Below are positions 49,206-62,150 of a stretch of 64,000 nucleotides of DNA, in pieces. The stretch's first letter is position 1; each line of letters starts with the position of its first letter. A program made the translations under genes and the position numbers. Source of the stretch: Terebella lapidaria. Its lineage: Eukaryota; Annelida; Polychaeta; Terebellida; Terebellidae. Under the pieces are notes generated by a model. The model made no database searches and was not told the DNA's origin. It worked only from the letters and a program-made list of their open reading frames with translations. The DNA is taken from positions 13,946,664 to 14,010,663 of the forward strand of contig OX424556.1 in assembly GCA_949152475.1 (NCBI GenBank), written 5' to 3'.

Positions 49206-49386
49206 GGTTCAACTTCGGATGCACGAATCACAATTTCTCAGTTATAAGTTGACAATTTTATACATGTGAGTTCTGCTATGTATCCTCAGATATTCATTGC
49301 GTAAGATATATCACCGATATGTGTTCAGAAATAGCATGAAAACATTCTGAAACAGGCCCCGAAAACAGAATTCGTGTCTCACGCCA
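49206..49386 (-). other. LINE 5' UTR
   Basis: Sequence between the repeat-defined 5' border and the ORF1 ATG. On the sense strand it starts near GAATTCTGTTTTCGGGGCC. It should carry the internal promoter, but no defined motif is recognised. Confidence 0.6.
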
Positions 49387-50680
49387 TATTGTTTTACCTT
49401 ATACGGTTGCTTGTTTCATAACGAAGCTGTTGCCCTCGGTGGTGCTTCATCCTTCCAGTGAGCGGACTGGTCATGCAATAATAGGGTCGCAATTATGAAC
49501 AGCTGTCACCTTGCTGTAGACTGACCTTTAGACTAATGAGATTTCGGTGTAAAAATACATAATCTCATTTCCCACACCGCAGAAACAACAACAACATCTT
49601 GACGGGCCCCTTCTGCACAATGGTTGAGGCACAGGACTCAAGGCCTGGAGGTCCTGAGTTCGAATCCTCAGGATGTGTGTGTTGATGAGTAAGCTGTGCG
49701 GTCAATGGGCAGGTTGACCACTCAGCCATGAGTAACCTACCTACCAATACGGTCATAAGTTAACCTTTTCATGTAACAGTGTATTGATTAGGAAATTATT
49801 TTGGTCAGTCATACTGTTCGTATACTATGTTTGTCTGTCCGTCAGCTCGCACGATAGCGGGCGCAATTCGTGTCTGAATGACATGAAATTTGCACGAGAG
49901 ATGCGCATATTACCCGTGCATAACCCTACTAATCATAGCTGAAGATGTAGATCATAGCTCAAAAACTGTTGTCTTGGCGACCGAAAAACCGTTACATTTA
50001 TACCGTTACAAAGAAAACCATAAAGGAATTGTTGCATAGGATCAGCCACGTTAGTGCTCTGCATAGAGCTTAGGACATTGAATCCACAGACCTGTGTTCA
50101 AGTCTCCCTCTCAACTATTTTTTTTATAGCTTACACGATCATGACCCTGCATTTCATTCTAAACAATATAACACAATTTAATGAATGTACAACCTATTTA
50201 ACAGCAAATAAATAACTGAAAAAACGGAGGTTTATCCGAGCTGGCTTATGGACTTCTCTATAAGTTCATAGAGAAGCGATAGCTTCATTATCTAGGTCTG
50301 GGTTTTTTTAAAAAGCAGAAATATCTGGAGAATTTTGGTGTACTTAGGTTTCAACTCGTATGCACTACATTTGTTTTAATGGGGATACGTCTAGGTATTC
50401 TTTGAATTAATAGCGAGCATGGGTTGTTTGTAATGAGATTTATGGTGGTCATTGGTCAGTATTGGACTGCACCCAACTTGTCCTAATTTTCAGATAATTA
50501 CAACTCGGTTATTCAGAGGTAACAAACGGGAAATTTAAGCTGATCCATGAAAAATCATTTTCAGGACACTCAATGTTATAACATAATGTAAAACGTGTTT
50601 TATATTTTATGTTTTTCAATCTCCAGACGCCAAAATTGATATGCAATTTTCTGAATTTTCATTGCCCATAATACTTATTT

Positions 50681-50682
<2 letters not shown>

Positions 50683-50720
<38 letters not shown>
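50683..50720. repeat. (ATT)n microsatellite
   Basis: About twelve ATT triplets immediately after the end of the second tandem unit. Confidence 0.95.
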
Positions 50721-53700
50721 GCCCGTGCCTTCCAATGGCATGTGGTCCTGAGGAAACTTTCGGCTTCCCGTGCTGATGAATCTATTTCAGGAGGTTCTGT
50801 CTTTAGAAATACACACTTAAAACGTAACTCTTCTTTGCATCCACACAACGGAACCGACTGAAACCATTTTTCTTTCTTATGGGCACGGACACGTTGGCTT
50901 CTAGGCTTGCTTTAGTATACACGACTTTCCACATGTAAGTGGTGTGTGTGTAATTTAGCGTCGATTTGGGTAGCAGCATGTATACTAAATACTCGAATGT
51001 GTATCTGTGAATGTAAAAGTATGGAAACGATGATTTGTGAAAGAAAGTTAGTACAACAGTATACTGTGTAGACGTGAAGTTGCAAGTCTCACCGCGTTTC
51101 CGTTGTGACATGCGTGGACAAATGCATTAGCTCATGACTTTTGGTCGAAGCACGAGTGCATGCCTTCTGCCTTCTGATGCCCGATCTGTCACAGATGGTG
51201 GAAACACTGGGAAATTTTCACACTTTTCCATTGGTTGGATCTCATTTGCATTCGCGTGATCGTAAGATGATTTGACAATCACTCGGATTATTTATTCGCT
51301 TTTTTGTTAAATCCAATTTACCTGTGGTGTCAGGAATTAGAACTCTCAACAATTCTAATAATCTGCCCGACAATAACACAGTGGTATGAATGATTTGTGT
51401 TGCGGGAAGCATACTGAGTGGCCATATATTTGTCACATTTAAAAATAACTGCATAGATACATGTGGTTATTACTGTGTTTTGATGCATTTAGGGACAGAA
51501 GAATTTCTTGCAGATAGAACCCGAATGTGTGAAAGCACAAATGGATACGGTACCGACAAACAGACGAATTCCAATTCCAAGACCGAATCCATGGAGAAAA
51601 TTTACAAGTTCAGTATAAGTGGTCAAATCCTAGGTATACTGCAAGTATCATAGAGCCATGTGAATATCACAGACACCCAGCCAGCTGAGTGTGAATTAGG
51701 TGCTCCGCAAGAGTGAACACCTCCTGCCTCGCATATCCACTTTTCGCAAATTGGGAAGCATACATGCACAGAATTACAAGGATGGAAGGTTTCACTCCGC
51801 GCGACAGACTCGATGTGGATACGTAATACTATACGTATAATATGTGGATACGTAATACATTTACCGCTTGTGAAAGTATCTTCTTGGTAACTGGTTTCTA
51901 TATGACATACCCGTAGGTGTAAGTGTGCGCAGCTCCGATTGTGTTCGTAAGAGTAGCAGGCAGAAGATGATAATAATATCACACTCATCATCGCCATTTC
52001 AACCCGATATGAAAGAGTCCAGAAGAACATGAATCACTACGTTGCACATTAGGAGCTTCCATCAAAATATACTATTTCAGCTGGGTATTGCTTTGCTGGT
52101 GGTTATAATTGTGAGTCCTAACAGATAAAACACGACGATTATACAGGCCAGAGCAATGCCAGTTTGCTCAGATTACCGAGTGCGCTGCGTCACTTTTCTA
52201 CACGTAATGATAGAGATGTACTATTTGACGACAGACAACAGAATGGATTTCTCTGCTCGACCAGTGGATTTATTTAGTAGGCCCTATGAAAGGGAAACCC
52301 CAAAACAAGAAATGTCCATATTATAGGGAATTAGAACTTCAAACCATAGAATTGTATGGGGGGAATTCTATGTTTAAACAAAAGACAATTAACTCTGTTT
52401 TGATATCATGAGATTAGTACCTCGGATGTCAAGTACTTCCATTTACACGAATAGGTTCCTGCAGCCATACAAGTGAATGTGAATACTTAAATTGAATATA
52501 TATTTCAAATCACAACACTTTGTGAATGTATTCATTGTAACATAAAAAACAACAAGGTAGTGGCTCTCTGAAATAGTGAAGGGTTGATGGTGTGCCTAAT
52601 CTGCTCAAATGTTATACTTAACTATCGGTAATATTGTACATAATAGGAATTTTATTTCGTAAACAAGATAGACATGTACAAATGCGTATCACGAATCTGT
52701 ATGACAGGTATAATATTTGAAAATCATTAGTGGACTCGGAACTATTTATCACTTAACAAACGTTGATATGATCTTATCGTTGGCATAAGTTGGCATAAGG
52801 CATAAGTTCGTTACATAAAAGCAGTTCATACTCACCTCTGCGACTATTAGACGGCGTTTGCATTTGCATTACTCATGATAAGTTAATTCTTCAAAACAAA
52901 TGTTTGCATGGACCTATAATTATCACCAGTACGTCAATATTGATGTACAAACAGAAAACTAAATGGAAGTAATCAAAGGAATGAGCAGAATATCATAATA
53001 TCTGAGCATTTATATATATGTCCAAAGCCACATCGGGGCCATCAGGGGCATTATTCAGGAGAATAAATTTATAACACGACCCAACAATAGACAGAAACAG
53101 TTTTAAAATCCGAAACAACCCCAGACTACTCAAGTACACAACCAAAAGCTAAGAGGCACTCAATGGTCTACTTATGTACCAGGTATATATTTGTTCCACT
53201 ATCTTATGACCTGAGTTTTCATTGAAATTATTTCCCCACGTCGATTATGCTGATCGTTGTTCTATACTAGATAAGGATTGAAAAGCTGCCGGACGGAATA
53301 TGTTTCGAGTAGACGAATGATATTAAAGGACAGCAACCTATCGACCCAATTCCCTTTCCTGGCAAGAATATATATTAGGGATATTATTTCATTATGACAG
53401 GGTCTCTTCCGTGATTACATTTTGTCAACGTGCGAGAAGAAACGAGGACAAGACTGAAACCAACATAACCTGACTGCAAAGCCTCCTGTGGATTACATGC
53501 TGAGGATAGAATTACATACATAACTAATCCGTCCTTTTCCCTTAGCCGTGAGATTACGTACGGTACTGAACAAGTTTTCCTGCAGTATGCGATATTGACG
53601 TTGACGTTTGTTCCCGGGAGGGTTTGTTCCTGGATTGCTATGCAATTATGTAAGGTACTTTTTACTGCGGTGAATCATTGTTACAGAGGAATGGCTAGAT

Positions 53701-56544
53701 GAGAAGAAAAGGTGGGTCGTATGGAAACATATACGTATGAAGGGCAAAATCAACCTTTTCCCATCAATATTTGACATTACTTAATGCAAGAATGATTTCT
53801 TTCGCCCTGGTGATAATTATTGAAACGTGCTGGTGCGACAAGATAGTGACCCATTTTCCCGTCCATAATTTAGGATTAGCCGCGAAACTGAAGATGAATC
53901 AATATAGATAGTAAGTAGTTAAATAAAATAGCAAAGCCAAATAAAATTTGTATAAACTTGTCCGGTAATGTGACAATCATGTTATACCTCTCCGATTCGA
54001 CTGCAGGAATCGGCAGGAATGATGAATTGGTCACGTGCCCAATATGTGCTCAATGAGTCTATACTCTGAATTTAAAAAAACTCGTAAATATATTTTTTGC
54101 TGATATTTTTTTTCCGATGGTAAATGGCATTGCATCATAGTCTGGTGTGCCTCACATCGGAGACAAACTTCAATTTTCCACAATATTTCAGATTTCTATC
54201 GCAAAAAAAAAAATTGAAAAGGTTGGCAGTCTACCTCAATGTTAAATTTCAGCACAAAAAGGCATCTCAGAAATCTGAGCATATTCCGCTTCGTGGTCGT
54301 ATTTACATCCAACAGGAATCTATATATTGTTGTAATTTTTGGACCAGAACATACATTTTTGTGTATTCTACGCGAACATGCAAATTTCAAATGATTGCAC
54401 CGCTATAAAAGCAAATACAAAAAAAATCGTCTGCAGAGACTGAGAAATTCGATGGTGGGACTTAAAAATAGCATTGGGATAGATTGCCATTTTTTGTGAT
54501 ATAGAAGTCTGAAATTTGAATCCCATTTGAAGTATGTCTAGTTATGATACTATAAGTTATCATGGGCTTCAGACCCCAATACGGCGTGATATCTGCCTAA
54601 AGTCACCATATACCACGAGGCCTCAGGCCGAATGGGATATTCTGACTGAAATATCATGCCGTATTGGGGACTGATACAGGAAATCGCGCATTCTCAGCAA
54701 TCCGATGATAAAATGTCATATCACAAAAATATGGAACACCTATATAAATATCGTTTATCTCGGTGTAAACGAGTTTGAGACACACATTTTAGATTTTGTC
54801 AATCCCTTGAAACTCAACAGGTTGGCTGCTCATCTGTGGTTCAAGCATAGTTCAAACCTAAAAACGGTTTGAACCACGTCTAAATTTATTTCAGATTCGA
54901 ACTGTTTTTTCTCGTCTTCGGTTTAATTAAACAAACGGATTTAATGTTAGTTTTAAAGAAACTGATTGCGAAACTATGCAAACTATTTTTCGAATATTTG
55001 CACAATGATTTAGACGATTGCAATCCGTCCGAGTAGTATTTCCATTTGAACACACATTTAATGCGAGTTTCATATATAAACATTCAAAATGTATCAATCA
55101 AACCCGAATGTAAGCAAATGTCTATATATATTGTCATCAAAAGTCCACATTTGGTACTTTTTCCAGTTTGTTTCTGCATAGTTATAGAGTAGTTATTTTG
55201 GTGTGCGTGGAGTTGTCAGCTTACCATACACTTTTATGCTTAGTTTAAATTTGCGTATGATGGATACAATTCCTGTATTTTCGGTTAAAATCCCGTTTGA
55301 AAACGCCTCAAAATACCTCAGAGGTCTGGCAGTAGTCATAACGTTTGATGTATTCCCCATTCAGTTAAAATCAAGTTACCAAAAACATATCCCCTTTTTC
55401 GTAGTTAGTACATTTAATTTGAACCATGTCACGGGTGGTCTTATCCACGAACATCGTTCACTATTCAATGTATTTTTGTACATAATTTTAGTCGTAAAAC
55501 AATATTGCGAAATGTCATATGTAACATTGAATGCACATATTGGGCAGTATGTGACACGGGGTATGAATAGGTGTGATACATAAATGATAGCTGTTTTGTT
55601 GTTGAAATGACATCTGCTACCGTAGTTAACGTTCTGTGGATCGAATAATAGTCAGGATTTGATATCTGTGAGTAATGTTCAGTCTCGTTCGTCCTATACA
55701 ATGTACCGAACAATGAACCTAGAAGCTCGAGGATCTCAACCTCATAAATGTTGCTTCCATATGGCGAGAGGAGGAATCCATGATTACATTTCAAGCATCA
55801 ACAGAATGTTGACCCGAGCCTCAGAATGTTATCATGTCACGGATAAATTAACAACACAAAATATCGGGCAGATACAACAATTTATTGTATATAAACTTTA
55901 AACTGAACAACCTTTGTACATATATGCTAAATTTCTCTCAAAAATGCTAATTTTTCATGCTCCAAATCCAGGGAAGTTTACATCCATCCCGGACTTTGGT
56001 GTTACACTGTCGCAGTGCAAGATACTTTTCATCCAAACTCTTAGTCCCAGTGTAGCAATCTCAATGCATAACTTTTCATAACATCCTCGGACATGGAATC
56101 AAATTGATTACAAAAGTGTACTTACTTGGAAATTGTTATTTTTCACCTGTTTACATCATATGTCGGACTTTTGAAGACAACAGAACGTTAACATAAACAT
56201 GACCAGACCCCAACATACTAGAACTGGGTCAGATAACGTTCGCTGTACGGCTAGCTGTAGGGTTTAATGATATGTTTCAAAATTACAGCAGTAACTGTGT
56301 TTGCATAAAATGGCAGGTTTGACACAATCTGTTTGATATTCTATATTCTATTGCGACCAGGCAAGCTGTACTACGTTTACCTTATTTGAATAAACACGGT
56401 TTTATCTGACGTGTGAAATCCGTAAAACATTATTTAAAACCAGTTTAAGCCAGGTCATTTCGAACCAAATTCAAAGCAGGTTAAACCAGGTTTATACCTG
56501 TATATGAGACATTCACACACATACATCATTGGCGCATCTTCATT
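50721..56544. other. Gene-free stretch continuing the second segmental copy
   Basis: 50850-51210 matches 61760-62130 (AGTGGTGTGTGTG, GTGTGGACAAAGACATTAGCTCATG-like core), and 51990-52330 matches 57880-58100 (GGAGCTTCC, ATTTCAGCTG, ACAGAATGRA). A minus-strand frame at 51620-52030 has a hydrophobic start and a Cys-rich part but is not supported as a gene. An inverted pair lies at 54574-54669. 52330-54570 and 54670-56544 show nothing recognised. Confidence 0.45.
54574..54669. repeat. 96-bp inverted repeat
   Basis: CCCCAATACGGCGTGATAT (54574-54592) pairs with ATATCATGCCGTATTGGGG (54651-54669) with one mismatch, around a 58-base loop containing GGCCTCAGGCC. It may be the core or ends of a very small inverted-repeat element. 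Confidence 0.8.
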
Positions 56545-56945
56545 CTCAGTGCTTAGGGCTCATTGATGGTGCATTAATGGATTATGTCAATATATGTGTG
56601 TGGGGCAACGGGATGGGTTTAGGCCTCACTGAAGGGGCATTAATAGATCATGTCAATATATGTGTGTGGGGCAATGGGATGGGTTTATGCCTCACTGATG
56701 GTGCATTAATATATCATGTCAATGTATGTGGGTGGGGAATGGGATGGGCTTAGGGCTCATTGATGGTGCATTAATAGATCATGTCAATGTATGTGGGTGG
56801 GAATGGGGTAGGATGGGGCTCACTGATGGTGCATTAATAGATCATGTAAATATTGTCTGGAGAAGAGATTGGTTGGGCTTGGGACTAACTGATGGTACTT
56901 TAATGTTATTATTTGGGGTTGGGCTTGGAGCTCGCTGATGTTACA
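56545..56945. repeat. 66-bp minisatellite, about six copies
   Basis: Units share CATGTCAATATATGTGTGTG, GGATGGGCTTAGG and TCACTGATGGTGCATTAATA, with growing divergence toward the right end. The period of 66 keeps plus-strand frames open by chance. Confidence 0.9.
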
Positions 56946-56949
56946 TAAA

Positions 56950-57555
56950 TGGAACATGTAAATAATTTCTGTTATTATAACACACATATTTCTAATACCT
57001 GTATATATATGTATGTTATAACGTGCCTTATCATTAATTGTATAGGATGTTAATTATAATGTTATAGTTGTCATGTTTATTTTAGTGTTTTTTTTATTAT
57101 GTTCAATTTGATTACCGTTTTAGTCATAACATTTCATAATAATCATTATTTTTTTGAAAAAATTAGGAATATATTGATGTGATTTTGATATTGAGGGTGG
57201 GGCGGGAACGTGTGCCAATCAGTCTTACTGAAACTATCAATAAGAACTACTGTCCCGATTTTATTGTGTTCAATTTTCTTGTTTATTATTGTTATAATTT
57301 TCCTCTGTATCTAAAAAATAATTGTATTTCCATAAAAGAACCATAATACACACAGGATAACTCCAACTTATCTGTTGTAAACTATTCCATATTAAAATGT
57401 AATAGGATAAATCACAGGTACTACAACCTATGGGGTTTACCTCAGAATTGTTAAGTTATATTGCAAGTTAATCAAATGTCCGTTTATGTATTTGTACACA
57501 ATTCTGGAATAAAATACCATACCATACCATACCATACCATACCATACCATACCAT
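56950..57555 (+). mobile_element. Probable 3' end of a truncated non-LTR element with (CCATA)n tail
   Basis: AT-rich sequence ending ATTCTGGAATAAAATA and then about eight CCATA repeats (57514-57555). A polyadenylation-like AATAAA directly followed by a short tandem tail is the 3' signature of several LINE and SINE groups. No reverse transcriptase remains, so the 5' limit is a guess. Confidence 0.55.
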
Positions 57556-57789
57556 TCTCTTTTTCATAGTGATAGGGACGAGTTGTGTTAACAATGTCAA
57601 AATACACTAGCTTCATGGTGTTGTTTCATATAGCAGCTTCCATGTTTATGGCAATGTCACTCACGCTCTCCGCTACATCATGCAGAAGACTCATTCCGAT
57701 ATATGTATATGCACATTCACCTTTTATGAAAGTATCTGTCTGACAACTGATATATGATTAACTCAATTTGGACTATTCGTGTAAGACAC

Positions 57790-60700
57790 CGACTGTTCAT
57801 GCAAGACACCAGAGTACCAAACAGGCGATTTCTAATACCACGCTCCTCATCGTCACGTGAGTCCAATTTGGAAGCAGTAGCGATAACATAAACAGCACGA
57901 ATCCTCTTTGGAGCTTCCGTCGATATTTCACCATTTCAGCTGTATTGCTTCCGAACAGAAAAAAAACTACAGATGATTGTACATAATACAACATTGCTGG
58001 TATGTTCAGATTGAATCACTTCTATTTATGCTGATGAACAACATTTATTTCATGACAGAGAACAGAATGAAAGGACTGTTCATCAAAGGATTTTTTTTTT
58101 TTCATTTTAGAAGATTCATATATATCATAGGGAAGACGGTTCCCTTTTTTAAAAATTAAAACAGCATATCAGAGGCCAAGAGTGGCCATAATATATATAG
58201 CAAAGACAATTCCCCCTTTTCAGATTTATACAGCACACCAGGTGTCAAATACCTAACATATCCATGTATCCATATCCATTTTACATGTATAATGTGTTGT
58301 TATGTTTCACAGGTTTTACTTGATTACGTAGGTGTAGGTTTCCTTTGGATTTACGAGTAAACTCTAATGAGCAAAAATTCTGAATACTCGAATGCGCTTC
58401 AGAAGACCACTAAACGCCATATCCATTCCTTGATTCCGTCGAGTGATATCAGAGAAAAGTAATTGTCTCATAACGAAAGAGTCCGCAACATCACGGCTAC
58501 CACTGAACCCGTGGACATTGAGTGATGGGCATGCACGGACGATGACCCGAAGGAACAAGTAAAAAAATATAGTTAGCTGGTGACATCCCCTAATTTTTGC
58601 ACAAGACTTGGTAAATGATTTCTCGCTTATTACTTGAATGTTTCCTTGTTGTACTGACGATTCACTCAAACATATTCAATTTATATTTCCATTTTTTAAG
58701 CTGTTCTGGTTTTGTTCTGTTCTGTTCTGTTCTAGCTGTTCTGGTCATTTTCAGCACTTTGTCATTTTTTTTAACATCTCAGAAATGTTGCCAATATCTA
58801 GAATCACACCTGCAATGGCTAATTGAGACCTCCCTTGTAACAGACGGACAGTGGTTTTGGCCTGCGTACGTCAATCTAACAGATTGTCATACACTGAGTA
58901 CAATTCCATTTGTGTACGAATGTTATCATCATCGTTTCTGATGTGCAAACGATTGTTTGAAGAAGACATTGCGAAAAATGATGATGATGGATGTCATCAT
59001 AATTATTTCAAAGATCTCGAGAAAATCTCATGAACGTTGCTGTTAAATATTTGGAGGTTTCTCAACACTGCTGGATTTGGGGGGAGTTTGACTGTCATGT
59101 TTACGAACCATGCAGCAACAAGACCGAAAGATTTCTCTCATCTGACCTGAATATAATAGCTCCCTCTATTTGGATATCTATGTATTAAGGTGACAGCAAA
59201 CAGAAAAAAGTTTATAAGTGTCATACTGGGAACAATATACGCCCAACCTATATATTTAATGACGATTGTTTGAAGATGAGTATAAAATATTTGCCAGTGA
59301 GCACATTGAAAGATGATGAAACACACCAAAAGTCGTTTCAGAAGATTACAACAGAGTGAACAGCGCACGACATCATAGTTACTTGGAAGCCTAGCTGAAT
59401 ATACATCATTTGCAGCTGAACGTGACAGTATATAGATAGCCTTAATTAAATTAAAACCATCCCAGTTATACTAATAATGGTATATGATAACATTAAAGGA
59501 AAGTATATTAACTCAATCTTGTTCGTCTGGGTTACCCTACACTTTGCAAAGGTAATATGGTGCCCTCCATAAGCCGGATCATCATGTTTCTGGCTGATAT
59601 GAATGTCTCCGCTCTTACTTACTTGCTTTGGTAGATTTCCGACAAAACGGAAATATAGCACATGTATTCGTAGGTAGAGTGGGCACCACTCAGGTGACGA
59701 GATAATGCACTTGTTGGAATCTTCCCATCAACATTATAATACTCAACTATAACATATTTAATGTTGAGGATGAAACCGAGAATCGTGTGTTTCAACGATG
59801 TGAGTAAAACAAGTCGTCTCACGAGGTTATTAATCCGTGGTACCAATATACATACAGGGTTGTATTTATTATATTATACCGAATGTATGTTTTGATAAAA
59901 CGTCCTTGACGAGTGATGCTGCCGGTTAGTATATTTATTGCGGTCTGCCCCAGCAGAGCGTATCACTTCATGTGTATTAGTCAATCACAGAGCGTGATTC
60001 TTACAGGAGATATAATAAGTGGGAATATGGAATGTAAAACAGCAGTATTGGTCTGTTGATTTGAATGAATATTCTCATATCTGTTGTGGCAACGAATACG
60101 TAAATGCCCAATTTTCAGTCATCGTCAAAGCAACGACTCCAAAATATTTCTCACAAAGATGAAAAGAATTTAATGTCCTTGGGAGATTCCACAGAAGCTT
60201 TTAATGCTGCATCCAATCAGTAAGGAAGATAAAATGCAAATACATCATGACAGAGGTTGTCTCTTCGTACGTGAACAAAACGGAAAAGTAACACCTCTCT
60301 GAACATCATAGAAAATATTAAAATCTCAAATCAAAGAGCTCGAATGAATACACGAAAATGAAGATATTTAACATAACATGACCTTACCTTCCTTGAAGAT
60401 ATAAAATGTGTGTTTTGAAAACAACCGGAACCACTTTTAGAATTCATTGAATTTATTATTCAGCAGTATCTGTCCTTCAGCTATGATATTTGCAAGGAAA
60501 GATTCAAGATTGTGAATCTCTGTGACATGGATATGATCATCTCACATTAAATATGGTGATTGTATGCATGGGTGTCACAAGATGGCCAGGAAATCGGACT
60601 GCAATAGCACACGAAGAGCTCGTTAAATGATACCAGATACATTTTTGTGCGACACCAATGGGCTTTCACATAATGACTCGTGGAAACCCACGTAAAGGTC

Positions 60701-62150
60701 CAGTTAACCTCGTATGTTCAAATCTTCAAAACTGCAAGCTGAGCATCAATCGGAGCATGCTACAATTTTTAAGTGCACAGGTAATCATCGACAAACTCTG
60801 GAACACTTGCGTCACTCAAATGTATGTGGGTGACTCAACGAGTTTAACACAGATGTTGTTGCACTCACAAGTGCTTCATCTTCTCAATTTGTAGTCCACG
60901 CACATGTCATTATGGTTTGCGATGATGAATAGTTGTCGTTCTGCTGTAAACTGACATTCGGTCTAATGAGATTTGGGTGTTGAAACTAATCATTTGGTTA
61001 AAACTATTCATTTGGATGATTACTCTGCAGGCATGTAGAGATTTTATAGCATGATAAAAAAGATTGAAATTTGTATTATATTTATCACTTATAAAAAAAC
61101 ATTCTTGCACGTACTTTCTTCGAAAAAACGTATGAAATTCCAATTCCGAATTTTGAGTGACATATTTATTATGATTCGTTAGCGATTGAATTCCGTGCCA
61201 TGCACTATATGAACTGCCATTTCCATCCAGATTCGGGTTCAGAAAAGGCTGAACTATTCAGAGAATTTCAGTGCATGTGTAAGTTAGGTTTCATGTCTTG
61301 AAAATTGGCATGGATAGGTCTTCTCAAAAATACCAAGTACAGGTTTGTTGTATTGAGAGCTTTGGTCATTGACCAATGTTCGTTGGTGCCCAACTTCAAT
61401 CGTGTTGTCTTAGTTTCCAGACAGTTACAATTCGTCAGTAACGAAGGAAAATGTAAGTTGATACCAGACGCCCCATTTTCAGGATAATTCGTGTTTTATC
61501 TTTTCCATTTTCCAGTCCATTCTCCACTTATGAACAGTGATATGCTTGGTTTTGTCTGGTAACACTGACGTCCTCTCGGCTAGAGCTAAATCAAACGATG
61601 GTGTTTCAGTTCGCTTGGAGTACTAAGAAAACTGTTGTTTGGTTTCGAATGCTTAGGAAACTATTTCAGTGAGGTTCTCTCATTAGGTTCTGTTATTCAC
61701 ACTTCTATTAGTGAAAATTGGAAAGAGGAGACATTGAGGCAGATTTCCTTCTGATAGGCACTTGCACCGGACATGTTGATATCCAATATCTCATTACTAT
61801 CATGTGTAAGACTTTCTATAGTGTACGAGTGAGTGGTGTGTGTGATTTAAGTGGATTTATGTCGCAGTATTAATAGATCTACACATTCTATGCATACTAA
61901 AAAAATACTCTATGTCAGACTTGAATCTGTCATGTAAATAACGTAATTTCATGTGAACCATACACACCGCTATAACAAAAAAAACATGTGAAAGGACAAT
62001 TGTATCTACTACATCGACAGATTGTTGTTAGTTTCACCATGTTACCGTCGCGTCATGTGTGGACAAAGACATTAGCTCATGGACCATTGACGGAAGCACG
62101 GGTAGATCGGCGATCTGTCACAAATGTTCGCATAAAGGCAGACTAGACAT
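57790..62150. repeat. Third, most diverged copy of the segmental duplication
   Basis: Blocks recognisable against the second copy: 57880-58100 with 51990-52330; 59270-59420 with 29970-30590 in part; 59540-59740 with 30640-30860 (CATCATGTTTCTGGCTG against GGCATGGTGTTTCAGGCTG, CTTCCCATCAACATT against ATTCTTCCATCAACA); 60870-61000 with 39300-39440; 61250-61500 with 40210-40480; 61760-62130 with 50850-51210. Order is mostly conserved. No gene is supportable. The alignment is by eye. Confidence 0.5.

Larger units (their letters stand above)
40832..49386 (-). mobile_element. Non-LTR retrotransposon (LINE, Jockey superfamily, CR1/L2-like)
   Basis: On the minus strand the element runs from 49386 (5') to 40832 (3'). 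It has a 5' UTR of about 180 bases, ORF1 (47913-49205), a long inter-ORF stretch, ORF2 (41187-44267) and a short 3' UTR with AATAAA followed by a (TTTGA)n tail at about 40832-40850. Both borders are fixed because the sister repeat unit lacks exactly this block. Any target-site duplication is at most 2 bp (TA). A microsatellite-type 3' tail and short or no duplication fit the CR1/L2 group. Both ORFs are uninterrupted, which suggests a recent insertion. The 8.55-kb length is large for this group because of the 3.6-kb inter-ORF region. Confidence 0.9.
38969..50674. repeat. Tandem duplication of a 1.59-kb unit, second unit split by a LINE
   Basis: Unit 1 is 38969-40556. Unit 2 is 40557-40831 plus 49387-50674. 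Landmarks shared in order: CACAAATTGACTCTAACACT, GATAAAATGCTATTG (split in unit 2), GGTGCTTCATCCTTCCAGTG, a tRNA-like block, GCTTATGGACTTCTCTATAA and TTGCCCATAATAC. The copies are nearly identical, so the duplication is recent. The sequence of unit 1 across 39230-39250 is the empty site for the LINE. Confidence 0.92.

Noticed and set aside
51620-52030. Possible secreted Cys-rich protein on the minus strand
   Set aside because: It has a hydrophobic start and several cysteines, but the paralogous segment near 57.9 kb does not keep the frame and no family is recognised.
56529-56938. Plus-strand frames with a repeating Gly/Asp pattern
   Set aside because: They come from the 66-bp minisatellite, a multiple of three.
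59138-59368. Possible receptor transmembrane exon on the minus strand
   Set aside because: Hydrophobic composition only; the matching region in the other segmental copies is interrupted, so it is not supported as a gene.
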